From positions 4,332,859-4,396,858 of the forward strand of contig NW_006281099.1 in NCBI RefSeq assembly GCF_000203795.2: a DNA stretch of 64,000 nucleotides. The letters run 5' to 3'. The stretch comes from Batrachochytrium dendrobatidis JAM81 (taxonomy: Eukaryota > Chytridiomycota > Chytridiomycetes > Rhizophydiales). The notes under the pieces were generated by a model. That model saw only the letters and a list, made by a program, of their open reading frames with translations, was not told where the DNA came from and did not search any database. Positions 34,990-46,143 of this stretch are shown here, piece after piece. Position numbers and translations under genes: made by a program. How positions within the stretch are numbered: position 1 is the first letter of the stretch; every line of letters starts with the position of its first letter.

Positions 34990-37112
34990 CGTCAAATGAA
35001 CTGCTAAATAACAGTGTCGGTGTGTAATAAACAGTCAGTGGTATTGTTGATGGTGATTGGCATTCAAACAGTTGCATTACTGACATGTGTCATCGTTGTT
35101 GTTGAACTAGATTGCGATCGTATTCGAGATTCAGAATACAGCAAATGTGTGTACAGAGTTGTATTGACAACATTGATAGCCAAACACAATACATGAATAT
35201 GGGTTCAAACTTGTTGACCATACAGTGTATGATTACTAAGAGTGCACAAAGTCTAGATTCAACACTACAGTCTGATTGTGTGTCATATGGTGGTTGTTGT
35301 ATATCAAACACTCAATGCAGTCAATGTGTAGTAATCATTGTATATTGCAATTCAGAATACAGTCATTGTTGGATGAATACTGGAGTGATCCATTATACAT
35401 GAATACGATTGTAAAGCAAAGCGTTTGTGGCTGCACAACACTCATGAAGGGTGTGATTTTCAATATACCTGATCAAAGGGTCGTAAAAGCATAATTCAAT
35501 CGACATGATCATCAAATTGATCAATATGATATTGTGATTAGGGAGCAGCATACTATGGTTTGATAGTTGCTCACTACAAGCAATCAAATAACCCTGTGTC
35601 GTTGGTTAACCTAAAAGGGTTGGTTTGCTATACAAAACATACAAATACAATCGAATATGTTCAGTCCTACAATCAACATCAGTTTCAACACTCTACTTTT
35701 GTATTAATAGTTTAAACTATTCATCGGCTTAATGAAATTGGTTGATATTTTATTCGTATTGACTACAGCAGCAACCGCCAATGCAATACTGACACCGACT
35801 GGTAACAATGGCTCACCACAAGCATCAGGCACTTCCAGTCGAGTGTCTGGCTCAACCAGTGAACCTAGTTCAGACACTTTCGATCAAAAATGGCAAGACA
35901 TAATGGATGAGCTTGATTTAAACATTTTCAGTCAAGACCAGCAACAATCAGTGAATGAACCCAGTTCAAGTACTTCCAGCCAAAATCAGCAACGACCAAT
36001 GAACCAAGTCGACTTAAGCACTCCCGATAAATATTGGAAATTCATAGTAGATGAAATCAGTCTAAGCACTCCAGAAGACTGGCAAGAAATAATCGATGCA
36101 ATCAATTCAGACACTTTTGAAGACTGGCAACAACCAATGGATCAATCCAATCCAAGTACTTCCAGCCAAAACCAACAACAATCAACGGATACAATTGATT
36201 CAAGCATTATCAACGAATACTGGACAGACCTATTTGATGTAGCTGATCCAAGCACTTTCAGCCAAGTTTCTGATCCAATTGATCAAGTCGGTTCAAACAC
36301 TTTTGATCAATACCAACAACCAGCCAATGAACCTAGTTCAAGTATTCCTGGCCAAACTCAGCAACAGCCGATTGGTGAGCCCAATCCAAGCACTTCCAAA
36401 CGAGGTCGGAAACGGCCAATCGATGAAATCAGTCCAAACACTTTTGATCAATACCAACAACCAGCTAATGAACCTAGTCCAAGCACTCCAAAACAAAGTC
36501 GAAAACAACCGATTGATCGACCCATTCCAACTACTTCCAGTCAAACCCAGCAACAACCAATTGACCAAAACCAGTCTGCTAATACTGTTTCAAATCGAGT
36601 AATTATATTAAACGAACAGGATCAGAAAGTCCTTGATGGTTTAAAGCAAAGGCTTATAGAGTCTAAAGAACTACGAAAGAAAAAATTTAAAGAATACCAT
36701 GATTATCAATTCCTTGGATTGGAACAACAGCTGGCGTTAGTAAAGGGCAAAGAGATATCCGAACCAAGGCACACTCCAAGGGTTGAAAAGCAACTGAAAG
36801 AAGAGTATGTAGCGGCAGGGATAAAAGTAACCAGTACCAGACGAAATTTGAAAAATTTTATGAAAAGGCGTGGTTTAGAATTCGAAGAACCAAATCCAGA
36901 TTGATGATGTGTCGATGAATTTGATTTTGATTTTGAATAAATTTAAACTTTTTGATATGTTAATATTTATCGAGTATTGTGAATGGGTCAACAACCATAT
37001 TATTGATTGTGTATACTGTGTTGTGTATTGCATCAACAGTTACTGGATTGTTGATTGATACATTGACACGGTTTGTTTCATATACATCAATGACCTGATA
37101 ACAACCAGTGTT
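34990..37112 (+). repeat. Tandem segmental duplication, copy 2
   Basis: Second copy of the block at 32558-34795. It includes the upstream region (34990-35731), the paralogous gene at 35732 and the 3' part of the minus-strand gene. A partial inverted-repeat end lies at about 35398-35416 (CATGAATACGATTGTAAAGC), as in copy 1. The copy carries the intact minus-strand gene, so it is probably the parental arrangement. Confidence 0.85.
35732..36904 (+). CDS. Secreted repeat-rich protein with NLS-like motifs, paralogue 2
   Basis: A single exon of 390 residues. The signal peptide (MKLVDILFVLTTAATANA), the first 70 residues and the C-terminal charged module match the protein at 33310. The central Ser/Thr/Gln/Pro repeats differ in number and order. 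One unit carries SKRGRKRPIDE; another (PKQSRKQPIDR) shows a weakened basic cluster. Repeat gain and loss in the centre with conserved ends is typical of rapidly evolving secreted proteins. No enzyme motif was seen. Confidence 0.88.
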   Translation: MKLVDILFVLTTAATANAILTPTGNNGSPQASGTSSRVSGSTSEPSSDTFDQKWQDIMDELDLNIFSQDQQQSVNEPSSSTSSQNQQRPMNQVDLSTPDKYWKFIVDEISLSTPEDWQEIIDAINSDTFEDWQQPMDQSNPSTSSQNQQQSTDTIDSSIINEYWTDLFDVADPSTFSQVSDPIDQVGSNTFDQYQQPANEPSSSIPGQTQQQPIGEPNPSTSKRGRKRPIDEISPNTFDQYQQPANEPSPSTPKQSRKQPIDRPIPTTSSQTQQQPIDQNQSANTVSNRVIILNEQDQKVLDGLKQRLIESKELRKKKFKEYHDYQFLGLEQQLALVKGKEISEPRHTPRVEKQLKEEYVAAGIKVTSTRRNLKNFMKRRGLEFEEPNPD

Positions 37113-37652
37113 ATTTGCAAGGATAGCATACTCATAGATACTTTCAACAATATACTTTGAATTATGATGTTTCATGCATTCAATAATATTATTTCCGTCA
37201 ATCAGATCCAAAACAATCTCAATATCCATATTAATCATGGATTGATTGTTACCATTAAACAATAATGTATTATCTGAAATATTAAATTGAATTGTCTTTT
37301 CAGTATCTACATTTTGCAGCATATACCCAAATTGAATATCAAGCCAATATCCAATGTTTTGGTTGGTGATTTCTTCGGTATATTTTGCATCAACTCTTCC
37401 ACATTGGTGAACATGTGTCTTGCATTGTATTGTTTTGTATTTTGGGTGGAAAGGATGTTTGTTGATATGTCTATTAAACTGTCGCTTTAACTTGCCTACT
37501 TGGTTCCAATGCTCTATTTGTAGTTGAATCAGTTGCTTGTACGCCTTTGTTGGTTCAACTCGACTCCTGAATCCTTGGATACGTTTTGTAAACCGCAGTT
37601 TGACTTTGACGAGTTTAACATCAATATTCACCGTTGATCCAACCATTTTCAT
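36960..37652 (-). CDS. Unrecognised 230-residue protein
   Basis: A single open frame with an even composition and no signal peptide. The N-terminal part is basic (VKLRFTKRIQGFRSRVEP, KLKRQFNRHINKHPFHPKYK). The C-terminal part has repeated beta-like stretches (VNVSINNPVTVDAIHNTVYTI). It is convergent with the secreted gene at 35732, and only its C-terminal 50 or so codons were included in tandem copy 1 (about 34622-34795). No family was recognised. An additional upstream exon is possible. Confidence 0.5.
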   Translation of the reverse strand: MKMVGSTVNIDVKLVKVKLRFTKRIQGFRSRVEPTKAYKQLIQLQIEHWNQVGKLKRQFNRHINKHPFHPKYKTIQCKTHVHQCGRVDAKYTEEITNQNIGYWLDIQFGYMLQNVDTEKTIQFNISDNTLLFNGNNQSMINMDIEIVLDLIDGNNIIECMKHHNSKYIVESIYEYAILANNTGCYQVIDVYETNRVNVSINNPVTVDAIHNTVYTINNMVVDPFTILDKY

Positions 37653-40650
37653 GATATTGTTATTGGGGTTTTCCTAATGGCAACAATAAATCAACGACAA
37701 AACTCAATCCGAGCATCTCGTAATGGACTCTGTGTGAACCAATTGAACCACTATTTTCGTCCAAATCAGAATTACTTTGTAACAGGTTTCCAACATTTTC
37801 AACGAGTTTAAATAATAATAGAAAATAAATCCAACCCAATTGTTTGTTGATACCATTCCAAAATGTATTTTCTTGGGTTTATCCAAAACCACTTCAATGA
37901 CATTACACATCACAAGCACATCCTTAAGATCCAAGTATCTACAAACTTTGGTCGTGAACTCGGTCTTCATCAAACCTAAAAACGGTCAAAAGTATCATGT
38001 TGTTGAACGAAATCTAACCAACCATCTTGTAAAAGCAGCAACCCACTATTTGTGCAATGATATTGAACCTATTACTCATGAAATCATACCTCGATATATG
38101 CTCAAGTCGGACAACCCAATCAAAGTAGATCCCAACAAACTCTTGAAATCAAACATTCAATTCCTTGATGAAAAGTATCATTCAAAATCAATACAAGCCA
38201 CTTTATCATTGAATCAATGAGTTGCTGAACAAGAGTTACTACGATACATTGTATTGTATGTATATTTTACATTCTGGCTTAGTACTTTGATCAAAAGCCA
38301 TCATCACACTGTAACGGACGCTCAGATCAATGTAGACCGAATGGCTCATCATGTATTTAGCGATTCAGATGTTCTTGGTAAAGTGATGGGAAAACAGCAC
38401 ACATTACAGCAGAAATTGTATCAAATGGTAATAAGTGCCGATGTAGACGCCAAATATGTTGAATATATCATACTATGAATCCGTAATCTTGATGGAACCC
38501 AGCACCATTTCTTGGGTCAAGCAAATGCTGGAAAAACACATCCAGTTCATCGTTTGCCATGTCGACACTTGACTTGTTGTATCTGATATTCCAAATCTAC
38601 CGCATACAGTGGTATTGTTGGTGAATCATCAATTACATTCAATGTTTGATAGTTATTGTGGTATTATTTTCAAACGATTTGCTGATTTGAGGTAGCCAGT
38701 AAGTTATCATGATTGTATTGTTTGGATTTTGGCAAATATTGATTATTTTCAATAACCATTGACTATTTCCTATTTTGAATACTGGTATCTGGCCATGGGA
38801 TATGATGACAAATGACTTTAATGTGTCCAATTTCAATTCTGATTTTGATTGGGATTCCTGTTTTCATGCAATTGGTCAACGATTTTGAATATTCATTTCC
38901 GTCAACCCAGAATACATTACATCCAGTTTTGAAACAAGTCTTCAAACAAGGTTTTGATGCAAGTTATGTACAATAGTCACATTCTGTTGTTCTGGATCTG
39001 CAATTCTTGTCATGGTTGTGTTTTGTATACAGAAATACTGATGTTTAACATTAGTTCTGTTCCAGATTCAACGTATTTTGTTTCTGCATCAAATTCTCTG
39101 TATTTTCATGGTTCACTCTCTGGTCATCCAAGGTGTTCTATGGTCATTGATGCCAATTCTGCATTGAAAACATCGATTAAACAGATATTCTGTGGTACCA
39201 ATGATGAGCAAACGGATTTGGCAAACAAGGTCATTGGACAGCGCTACAACAAACGCATTGCAAACTATGATGAGCTTGAATCATTGGTGTCAGAATGGGG
39301 TGGAAAGTTGGACGAGTCGGCTCGTGCAAGAATCAAGTTTTAAAAACCTGGCTAGTATTTACATTTTACTATTTATCAGCCATAAATGTAGAAGGTGTAA
39401 AACATGAGTTCAAGTATTGATTTTATCGAATTCAGCAAGTTATTGATTGCAATAAATGAACGCTGACTAGATGTTGGCATGTACTACACAAAAATCAACC
39501 AAATCATTGCAACTTTCAAGTACCATTTATTCAGTTTCAGTTTTAATGGCATTGATTCATTTTTACAATCTTGGACAAAATATAGCAGTGATTATGGGTG
39601 AATCTCATCAATTGTGTTCATTCGAGTCAGAGCATGAATCTGGCACGGTAAGCAACCAATCCTTTCAGATCATCCACTATTATACACCAAGTATTTTATC
39701 CAAGATTGTACATCTCGAATAAACAGTGTGTGACAACTATGGACACATTTAGCAGTAATTGACGGTCAAGAAACTGGTATCAATGTTTCATGTATACTGT
39801 CAGAATTTTTAGAGCTTCGTGATTTGTATAAATTTAAATTTAAATGTATAAAGTAGAGTATAGTCTGATACTGTTAGTAGTTATCAGAAGAGAACAAATC
39901 AGAAGTGTAAAATAAAAAAGGAAGTTTGCACTTTAATCCAAGATCAACAGACTTGGTCTTTTCAAGAGTAGTGAAGAGAAGTGATAAGTTAATTAGATGG
40001 TTGAAATAGTTGAAGAGTTGTTTATTGATAAGAGAATATCTTGGCTTCAATAGTAGTTGATTGTTTGTCTTGTGATACGAACAAGTAACACGTTTGATAG
40101 TTAGCGGTTGTAAACGAAAAGTAGTTGAGCCAATGGGATTGATTTCTGTAATTAGTCAATTTAATAATGATACCATTTACCCGTTACTGGGGACTCGAAT
40201 CCTAGAGATGAGGATAATGGAGTTTGGAGCATATGGATTGGTGGTGATGAAGGGTTTAATTTGGAGATTCAAAGTGTGCGCTACTAGAATTAGCTTTGTC
40301 ACAGGTTATCACTTAGGAGTATCCGTCTGGATATTCCAACAATCATTGTGTATTTAAACATCAAATATTCCAATACATCAATAATACCACAGTGTAAACA
40401 GTATACAGTTGATCAGTATTGTGGCAAGACTTTTCATTCAAGTTTGTATTTGGAAATACTCGATGATTTAATCACCACACACTGTTTGTAATGCGATTGT
40501 CATTGATCTCATTTCATTCCAGTCCAGTCCATCTGATTTATGATGATGTTTAGTAATCCATTACCATGTGTTGTAGTAAACTAACTTGTTTATTGAACCA
40601 AATCCACAACGATCACATTCAGAATATTAATTTACAGTATTTCCAAATGC
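37653..40650. other. Gene-poor stretch with coding relics
   Basis: Three plus-strand fragments look like former coding sequence: 37840-38220 (NLTNHLVKAATHYLCND ...), 38254-38478 (AHHVFSDSDVLGKVMGKQ) and the end of 38954-39343 (ANKVIGQRYNKRIANYDELE ... ARARIKF). None has a full gene structure. A minus-strand frame overlaps the first (37704-37973). The part 39830-40330 is more purine-rich than its surroundings and may be an old transposon insertion, but no ends were found. Confidence 0.4.
39083..39343 (+). pseudogene. 3' fragment of an unrecognised gene
   Basis: The last 85 codons of an open frame ending at 39343 have a balanced, protein-like composition (SALKTSIKQIFCGTNDEQTD, ESLVSEWGGKLDESARARIKF), while the upstream part of the frame does not. 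There is no convincing start or upstream exon. Possibly a remnant of an effector-like gene. Confidence 0.35.
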
Positions 40651-43600
40651 ATGTTTGATAACAATCCAATTTTGTTACAAAAAACTGATCAAAACAATAC
40701 TAAAATGGAACAACTCGTTTATGTGTTTTACAACAATCCAAACATGAACAATTCTTGGCAATTGTTGGACATTCGCATGAATGAAATTGTCAAATCAAAA
40801 TTTGATCAAAATTCAACTTTACTAATTTTATCAAACATGGAGTGGATTGATAACATGAAAGAGTTGATTCAACGCCTGGAAGATTTGAAACTATTAACAA
40901 CGGATGCTCAACTACACAAGGCTGATGAAATATGGGGCAGACTGCTTGTATTGATACTGAAGTTGAGAAAACAGAATTACAGTAAGTTTAGTAGTCATTG
41001 GATTATTGATGAATTCAAACTGTTGCTGACTTTGTGTTGGTTTGAAATGGCATGATATATAAATGTAGCGCCTCGCTTACAGAGTATTGGACTGGAAGAT
41101 ATCACAGTCAAGTATTTGGAGTATAATCGACCCAGTTTACAGGTATTCATATATTGTAACAGTAATGGATTGTTGTTCATGACTAAAATAATCAACATGT
41201 GCTGTGTAGATCAAAATAATGGAGTTTGCTACAGTGTTTTTGAGAATGATGTACAGTAATAATGAGTTCAAAGTATCACATCGACTAAGCAACCAAATTG
41301 CACAGCTCATGCAATCATCAAACCGTCAGGTCAAAATAGCGGCAAGTCATGATTGATATTGACCAAATGATTGACATTCAACTCATCTAGTGTCAATATG
41401 CATATAGGCGATAAAAACATGTAAAAAGCTGTACAAATATAACCGCTGGAGTCAAGAGGATGGATTTGACATCAAGCCAATGGTCGAGATTATTGTTCAC
41501 GAGTCCAATCAAGAAGTGCTCAGATTGGCAATTGACCTGTTCTTGCAAGTTTGTCATGGTATTGACGATGAAAATGTATGTTTACAATGATACAATATTG
41601 GATCAGTTTGGACAGTGTCATGTCATGTTGATCTGATTGTATACTTGGCATTGAACAATATCATTAGTTTGGCATCGTGGTATTAGGATTTGTTTCACGA
41701 CTGGAATCATCCGATGGTTCAGTTGCTGTTGGTTTTATCAAAAATCTCCAAGCCATGTATTGGAATATTCATCGTGATAACCCAGTAAAAGCAGCGGAAT
41801 GTGGCATCATTCCAGCAATAGTCAATACGCTCAGGTATGTGGTGTTATGCATGAATGTGTGTCCAGTCATCACAATTGGTAAATTTGACATGGTTGGATT
41901 GACATGACATGAATACAGGAGTGTCGATCAAGAAGTGGTTGATCAAAGTATTGATGCTATTCAGAGTTTATGCGATATTAGAAATTGTGAAGTGATTTCA
42001 GCCGAGTTGATAAGATCGGGATTGATTCAAACACTGAACGACTTGTGTATCAGATACAGCAACAACTCTGAACTAAAAACACGCATGATCAAGATAGCAG
42101 GATCAGTTGCATCCAAAATGCACGACTTTCCTGTATCACTTGTACGATCGTTGGTTTTTGAGCAATTGACGATATTGATGTGTGATGTCGATATGTATGA
42201 CTATCTGCGCCTGTTTGGATATGTCAACGACATGATTCAGAAATCTACAAACAAGGCCGAGATGATCAAGGCGTTCCAAGAATATGGAATTGTGAACCAA
42301 CTCAACACTATTTATTCACGTAGAGATATAAATCTGTATGGTTATAATGGTATTGTAAACCTACTCAAAACACTTGTTGATTTTGCCGACAATCATTCCG
42401 ACAGTTCAATACGTACCGAGTTGGAACAAGGCGGGATATTTGAAAATCTAACGGCTATTGTAAAATCGGATACTACTCACTACAGAAACAAAAATATTAT
42501 TGGCCAGATCATTGAAACGTGTTTCCAGCATCGGGTTCATGTTGCTAGTTCGAGCATTCAGCTATACGATGACAATGCCGATATCGATATGAAATCTGGA
42601 ATGGCCGGAGATAAACATGGAGATGCACGCACACTTGTCGAAATGCAGTATATCCAGTATCTGCAATGTATACTTTGCAAACCCATGTGGTGGATCGATA
42701 TCACAAACCAGCATATTGTGGAGCAATGGAGGGTCGACTCACTCGATCAGAATATATCACCATCAACATTTAATCTTGCATTNNNNNNNNNNNNNNNNNN
42801 NNNNNNNNNNNNNNNNNNNNNNNNNNNNNNNNNNNNNNNNNNNNNNNNNNNNNNNNNNNNNNNNNNNNNNNNNNNNNNNNNNNNNNNNNNNNNNNNNNNN
42901 NNNNNNNNNNNNNNNNNNNNNNNNNNNNNNNNNNNNNNNNNNNNNNNNNNNNNNNNNNNNNNNNNNNNNNNNNNNNNNNNNNNNNNNNNNNNNNNNNNNN
43001 NNNNNNNNNNNNNNNNNNNNNNNNNNNNNNNNNNNNNNNNNNNNNNNNNNNNNNNNNNNNNNNNNNNNNNNNNNNNNNNNNNNNNNNNNNNNNNNNNNNN
43101 NNNNNNNNNNNNNNNNNNNNNNNNNNNNNNNNNNNNNNNNNNNNNNNNNNNNNNNNNNNNNNNNNNNNNNNNNNNNNNNNNNNNNNNNNNNNNNNNNNNN
43201 NNNNNNNNNNNNNNNNNNNNNNNNNNNNNNNNNNNNNNNNNNNNNNNNNNNNNNNNNNNNNNNNNNNNNNNNNNNNNNNNNNNNNNNNNNNNNNNNNNNN
43301 NNNNNNNNNNNNNNNNNNNNNNNNNNNNNNNNNNNNNNNNNNNNNNNNNNNNNNNNNNNNNNNNNNNNNNNNNNNNNNNNNNNNNNNNNNNNNNNNNNNN
43401 NNNNNNNNNNNNNNNNNNNNNNNNNNNNNNNNNNNNNNNNNNNNNNNNNNNNNNNNNNNNNNNNNNNNNNNNNNNNNNNNNNNNNNNNNNNNNNNNNNNN
43501 NNNNNNNNNNNNNNNNNNNNNNNNNNNNNNNNNNNNNNNNNNNNNNNNNNNNNNNNNNNNNNNNNNNNNNNNNNNNNNNNNNNNNNNNNNNNNNNNNNNN

Positions 43601-44133
43601 NNNNNNNNNNNNNNNNNNNNNNNNNNNNNNNNNNNNNNNNNNNNNNNNNNNNNNNNNNNNGCGAGGCTGTTGATCGGTTTGAATCTCGAAAAGCATCTGA
43701 GATGTATTGGGAAGATGTGTATGACACTGATCGAGAATCACTGCGAAATCAGTATATAGGATCGCTTGAATTACCAAATGGTCGATGTGTAGTTTATCCC
43801 AATCGATACCAACACAAGGAACAATCATTTGAACTTGCAGATCCAACTCAACCAGGACACTGCAAGATTCTGACATTTTTTGTAGTGAATCCATCTTGTC
43901 GGATTGTTTCGACTGCGCATGTGGCTCCACAACAACCACAATGGTACAACTCGAGTCTTGACAAGGCACACCTACCGCCTGAACTGTGGAATGATATCAC
44001 GCAGTATATTCAAGGTGTTCAATCACCAGATGAAGCCAAACACCATCGAGATGAATTGACAAGTGACCGAACTCAAATCACAGCGGTATACAACAAGGAC
44101 ATATATGAGCGGGTGTATAATCTTGATAATTGA
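40651..44133 (+). CDS. ARM-like repeat protein fused in frame to a DUF4246 domain, interrupted by an assembly gap
   Basis: Exons: 40651-40981, 41069-41142, 41210-41341, 41408-41575, 41668-41834 and 41919-44133 (including the 878-base gap at 42783-43660). The N-terminal 530 residues are helical repeats of armadillo/HEAT type (VEIIVHESNQEVLRLAIDL, AAECGIIPAIVNTLR, QSIDAIQSLCDIRN). Just before the gap the protein changes to QYLQCILCKPMWWIDITNQHIVEQW, like the start of DUF4246. After the gap it has GRCVVYPNRYQHKEQSFELA, PGHCKILTFFVVNP and HVAPQQPQWY, the C-terminal part of DUF4246 (a fungal family resembling Fe(II)/2-oxoglutarate oxygenases). The frame holds through the gap as sized. The intron after exon 3 uses a GC donor (GCG|GCAAGT). 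An alternative start is ATG 40705. Two separate genes remain possible. Confidence 0.7.
42783..43660. other. Assembly gap (878 N)
   Basis: A run of N. The flanks belong to the same domain family (DUF4246), so the gap probably hides the central part of that domain, including any metal ligands. The stated length may be an estimate. Confidence 0.99.
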
Positions 44134-44429
44134 TGATGGATTGTGAGGTTGTGATTTTACAACAATGATTTGCAATGCCAGTCAGATCTATGCAATTAAA
44201 TGGATCGAATAAATTGAATGAATTGAATCAATCATGTCAATCATGACAGTGATTGTTGATTATATTGACTGATTGTGTACAATTGATTGATACAAGTGAT
44301 ATGGATGCATCATTCGGTGTTGTTGAATCAGATCATTGCTTGATTCTGTCAATGGGATCAAATGAATTACTACAAAACTGTACATGCTCAAGTTGAATCA
44401 AGTATTGAATCGAGTATTGGATTGATATT

Positions 44430-44475
44430 TACACACAACCACAACCACAACCACAATTACAACCACAATTGCAAT
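44430..44475 (+). repeat. ACAACC simple repeat
   Basis: About seven units of CACAAC/CACAAT in tandem, giving HNHNHN in one frame and TTTTTT-like runs in another. Intergenic. Confidence 0.85.
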
Positions 44476-44784
44476 CAGCACAGTCTGAATATTAGACATT
44501 TGAACATCACATATCGAGTCGTGGATAAATGCGAGTTGTCATATTGGACTGTTTTTGTAGTTTATTAATGATTTGATTCACGACTGTTTGAATTCAAGGC
44601 TCAATATGGATTACAACTGGATTGTCGTTGTTTCCATTTGGAATGACAAATCTGTCAATGTGTTGATTGATTACTAGTTCATTGTCCAAATAATAATCAA
44701 TTCCACCAGCAATAGTGTCCGTCACATTCGAGTTGTTGGGAAATACTTTTGATAGTTTTGGTTAGATTGAACAGTCTGGTTTAG

Positions 44785-46143
44785 TCAAGTAAACCAATAT
44801 CTCCATAAACATGTGCTGTAAAGTTGTTTCATTTGGAAAACCGCATGACGAAACAGATTCCAATACATTGGTCGATATTGATGAGACAACATTGCGTATG
44901 AGTTCTTGAAGAGACAAATGTTGTGATGGGAAGCAGTTTGTGAATGTCCATTTGAATAGTATTTTTTGACCAACAGCAAAGTAAAAGCAAGTTCAAGGTC
45001 GAACGACTTCATCAATATTCCAGCCTTTTGAGTGATGAATAAGATTCCATATTTTGCTGGGTTTCCAAGTTGTCCAATCGATGATTGTTGTCGGACATTT
45101 CTTGAGTAACAGTTTAAAACCATTTCTAATCAGATCTGAATGGTCGCTTCCAAAACAACGAGTCATATCCAACATGGAATTGTTTGATAGACAGTATTGT
45201 AGTAGATCTGCTCGAGTGGGTTCAATGTTGTTTAGACATTGTGTTTTTAGATCATCAATCGACACACACAGCGCACCAACAAGACCATCACATTCCGTTA
45301 CAAGAACATGTTTCAAGGTCTCATTGTTCATGTTGTTTGGCAACCCAATAACGAGTAAATCCAGAAATTCATAGAATTCATGAAATTCACAGAGTTTGGC
45401 TGGAATAAGTAGAAAATCACTTTTCAAGACCTGAAAGACTACCGAGTTCAACAGGACTTGAAATTCCTCCAACAAAAAGATGGTTTGATGCAATGATAAA
45501 TCGCATGCTTAATGGCAACCAACTCAGCGATGCTTTGATTAAAAGTCTCCATAAACTTGTGTCTTGTAATTACTGTTGAGCATCATCAAGAAACAACAGT
45601 TTTACTTTTTCCAATTCTATCCGTTGTTGTTTGGAACAATCAATGCATTTCCAACAAAAGTGTCGTGCAATCTTGTCCAAGAAACAAATCCAAATGACAT
45701 TTGTTTGAGACTATGTTGATACATATTAATGAATATAGGTTTTGCAGAATCAGATGAACAAGTCAATATGACAAACCGATACTCAAACCAAGTATGTGAG
45801 TTTGTCAAGTTGATCAGGTTTTTTGAGATGATTTGTAGAAACATTGATACCATTGATCTGGATAGTTTTCTTGAAATAATTGTATGAACCAGTGATTGTT
45901 GGGTTTGAGCCAACATCATTCTTGGATTTGATGATGAGTGGACTGGATCCAACAGTTCCGTTTGTTACAAGAGCAGCAAGCGAGTCCCATGCGTTGTGAT
46001 TGATCTCGACTTGATCCATCACAGAGTGGATATTCAGTTAGTGCATCGACCAAAAGTGATCCTGTTTTGTAATCTGCGACCAAGCCAACAGGTTCTATTG
46101 CTGAACAACAGCCTGTTGTTGACTTGGTCGCAACCACCATCAT
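44785..46143 (-). pseudogene. Decayed Crinkler (CRN) gene, minus strand
   Basis: On the minus strand, 46143-46035 encodes VGLVADYKT. After a frameshift, 46030-45783 encodes a run matching the header of the intact CRN at 51492: LNIHSVMDQVEI aligns with LTIHFVVDG, and SSPLIIKSKNDVG with HSLVIKSKND. Downstream frames (45952-45617, 45493-44993, 45123-44785) contain long protein-like stretches (for example LPNNMNNETLKHVLVTECDG, FKLLLKKCPTTIIDWTTW) but are broken by stops and frame changes. The 5' end is arranged head to head with the pseudogene at 46084. Confidence 0.6.

Noticed and set aside
40180..40215. GGGGACTCGAATCC, like a tRNA B-box or retrotransposon primer-binding site
   Set aside because: The flanking bases do not form a T-arm, no tRNA body or A-box is present, and no LTR pair was found.
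42300..42320. TATTCACGTAGAG as another inverted-repeat element end
   Set aside because: It lies inside the coding exon of the ARM/DUF4246 gene, matches only 9-10 bases and has no partner.
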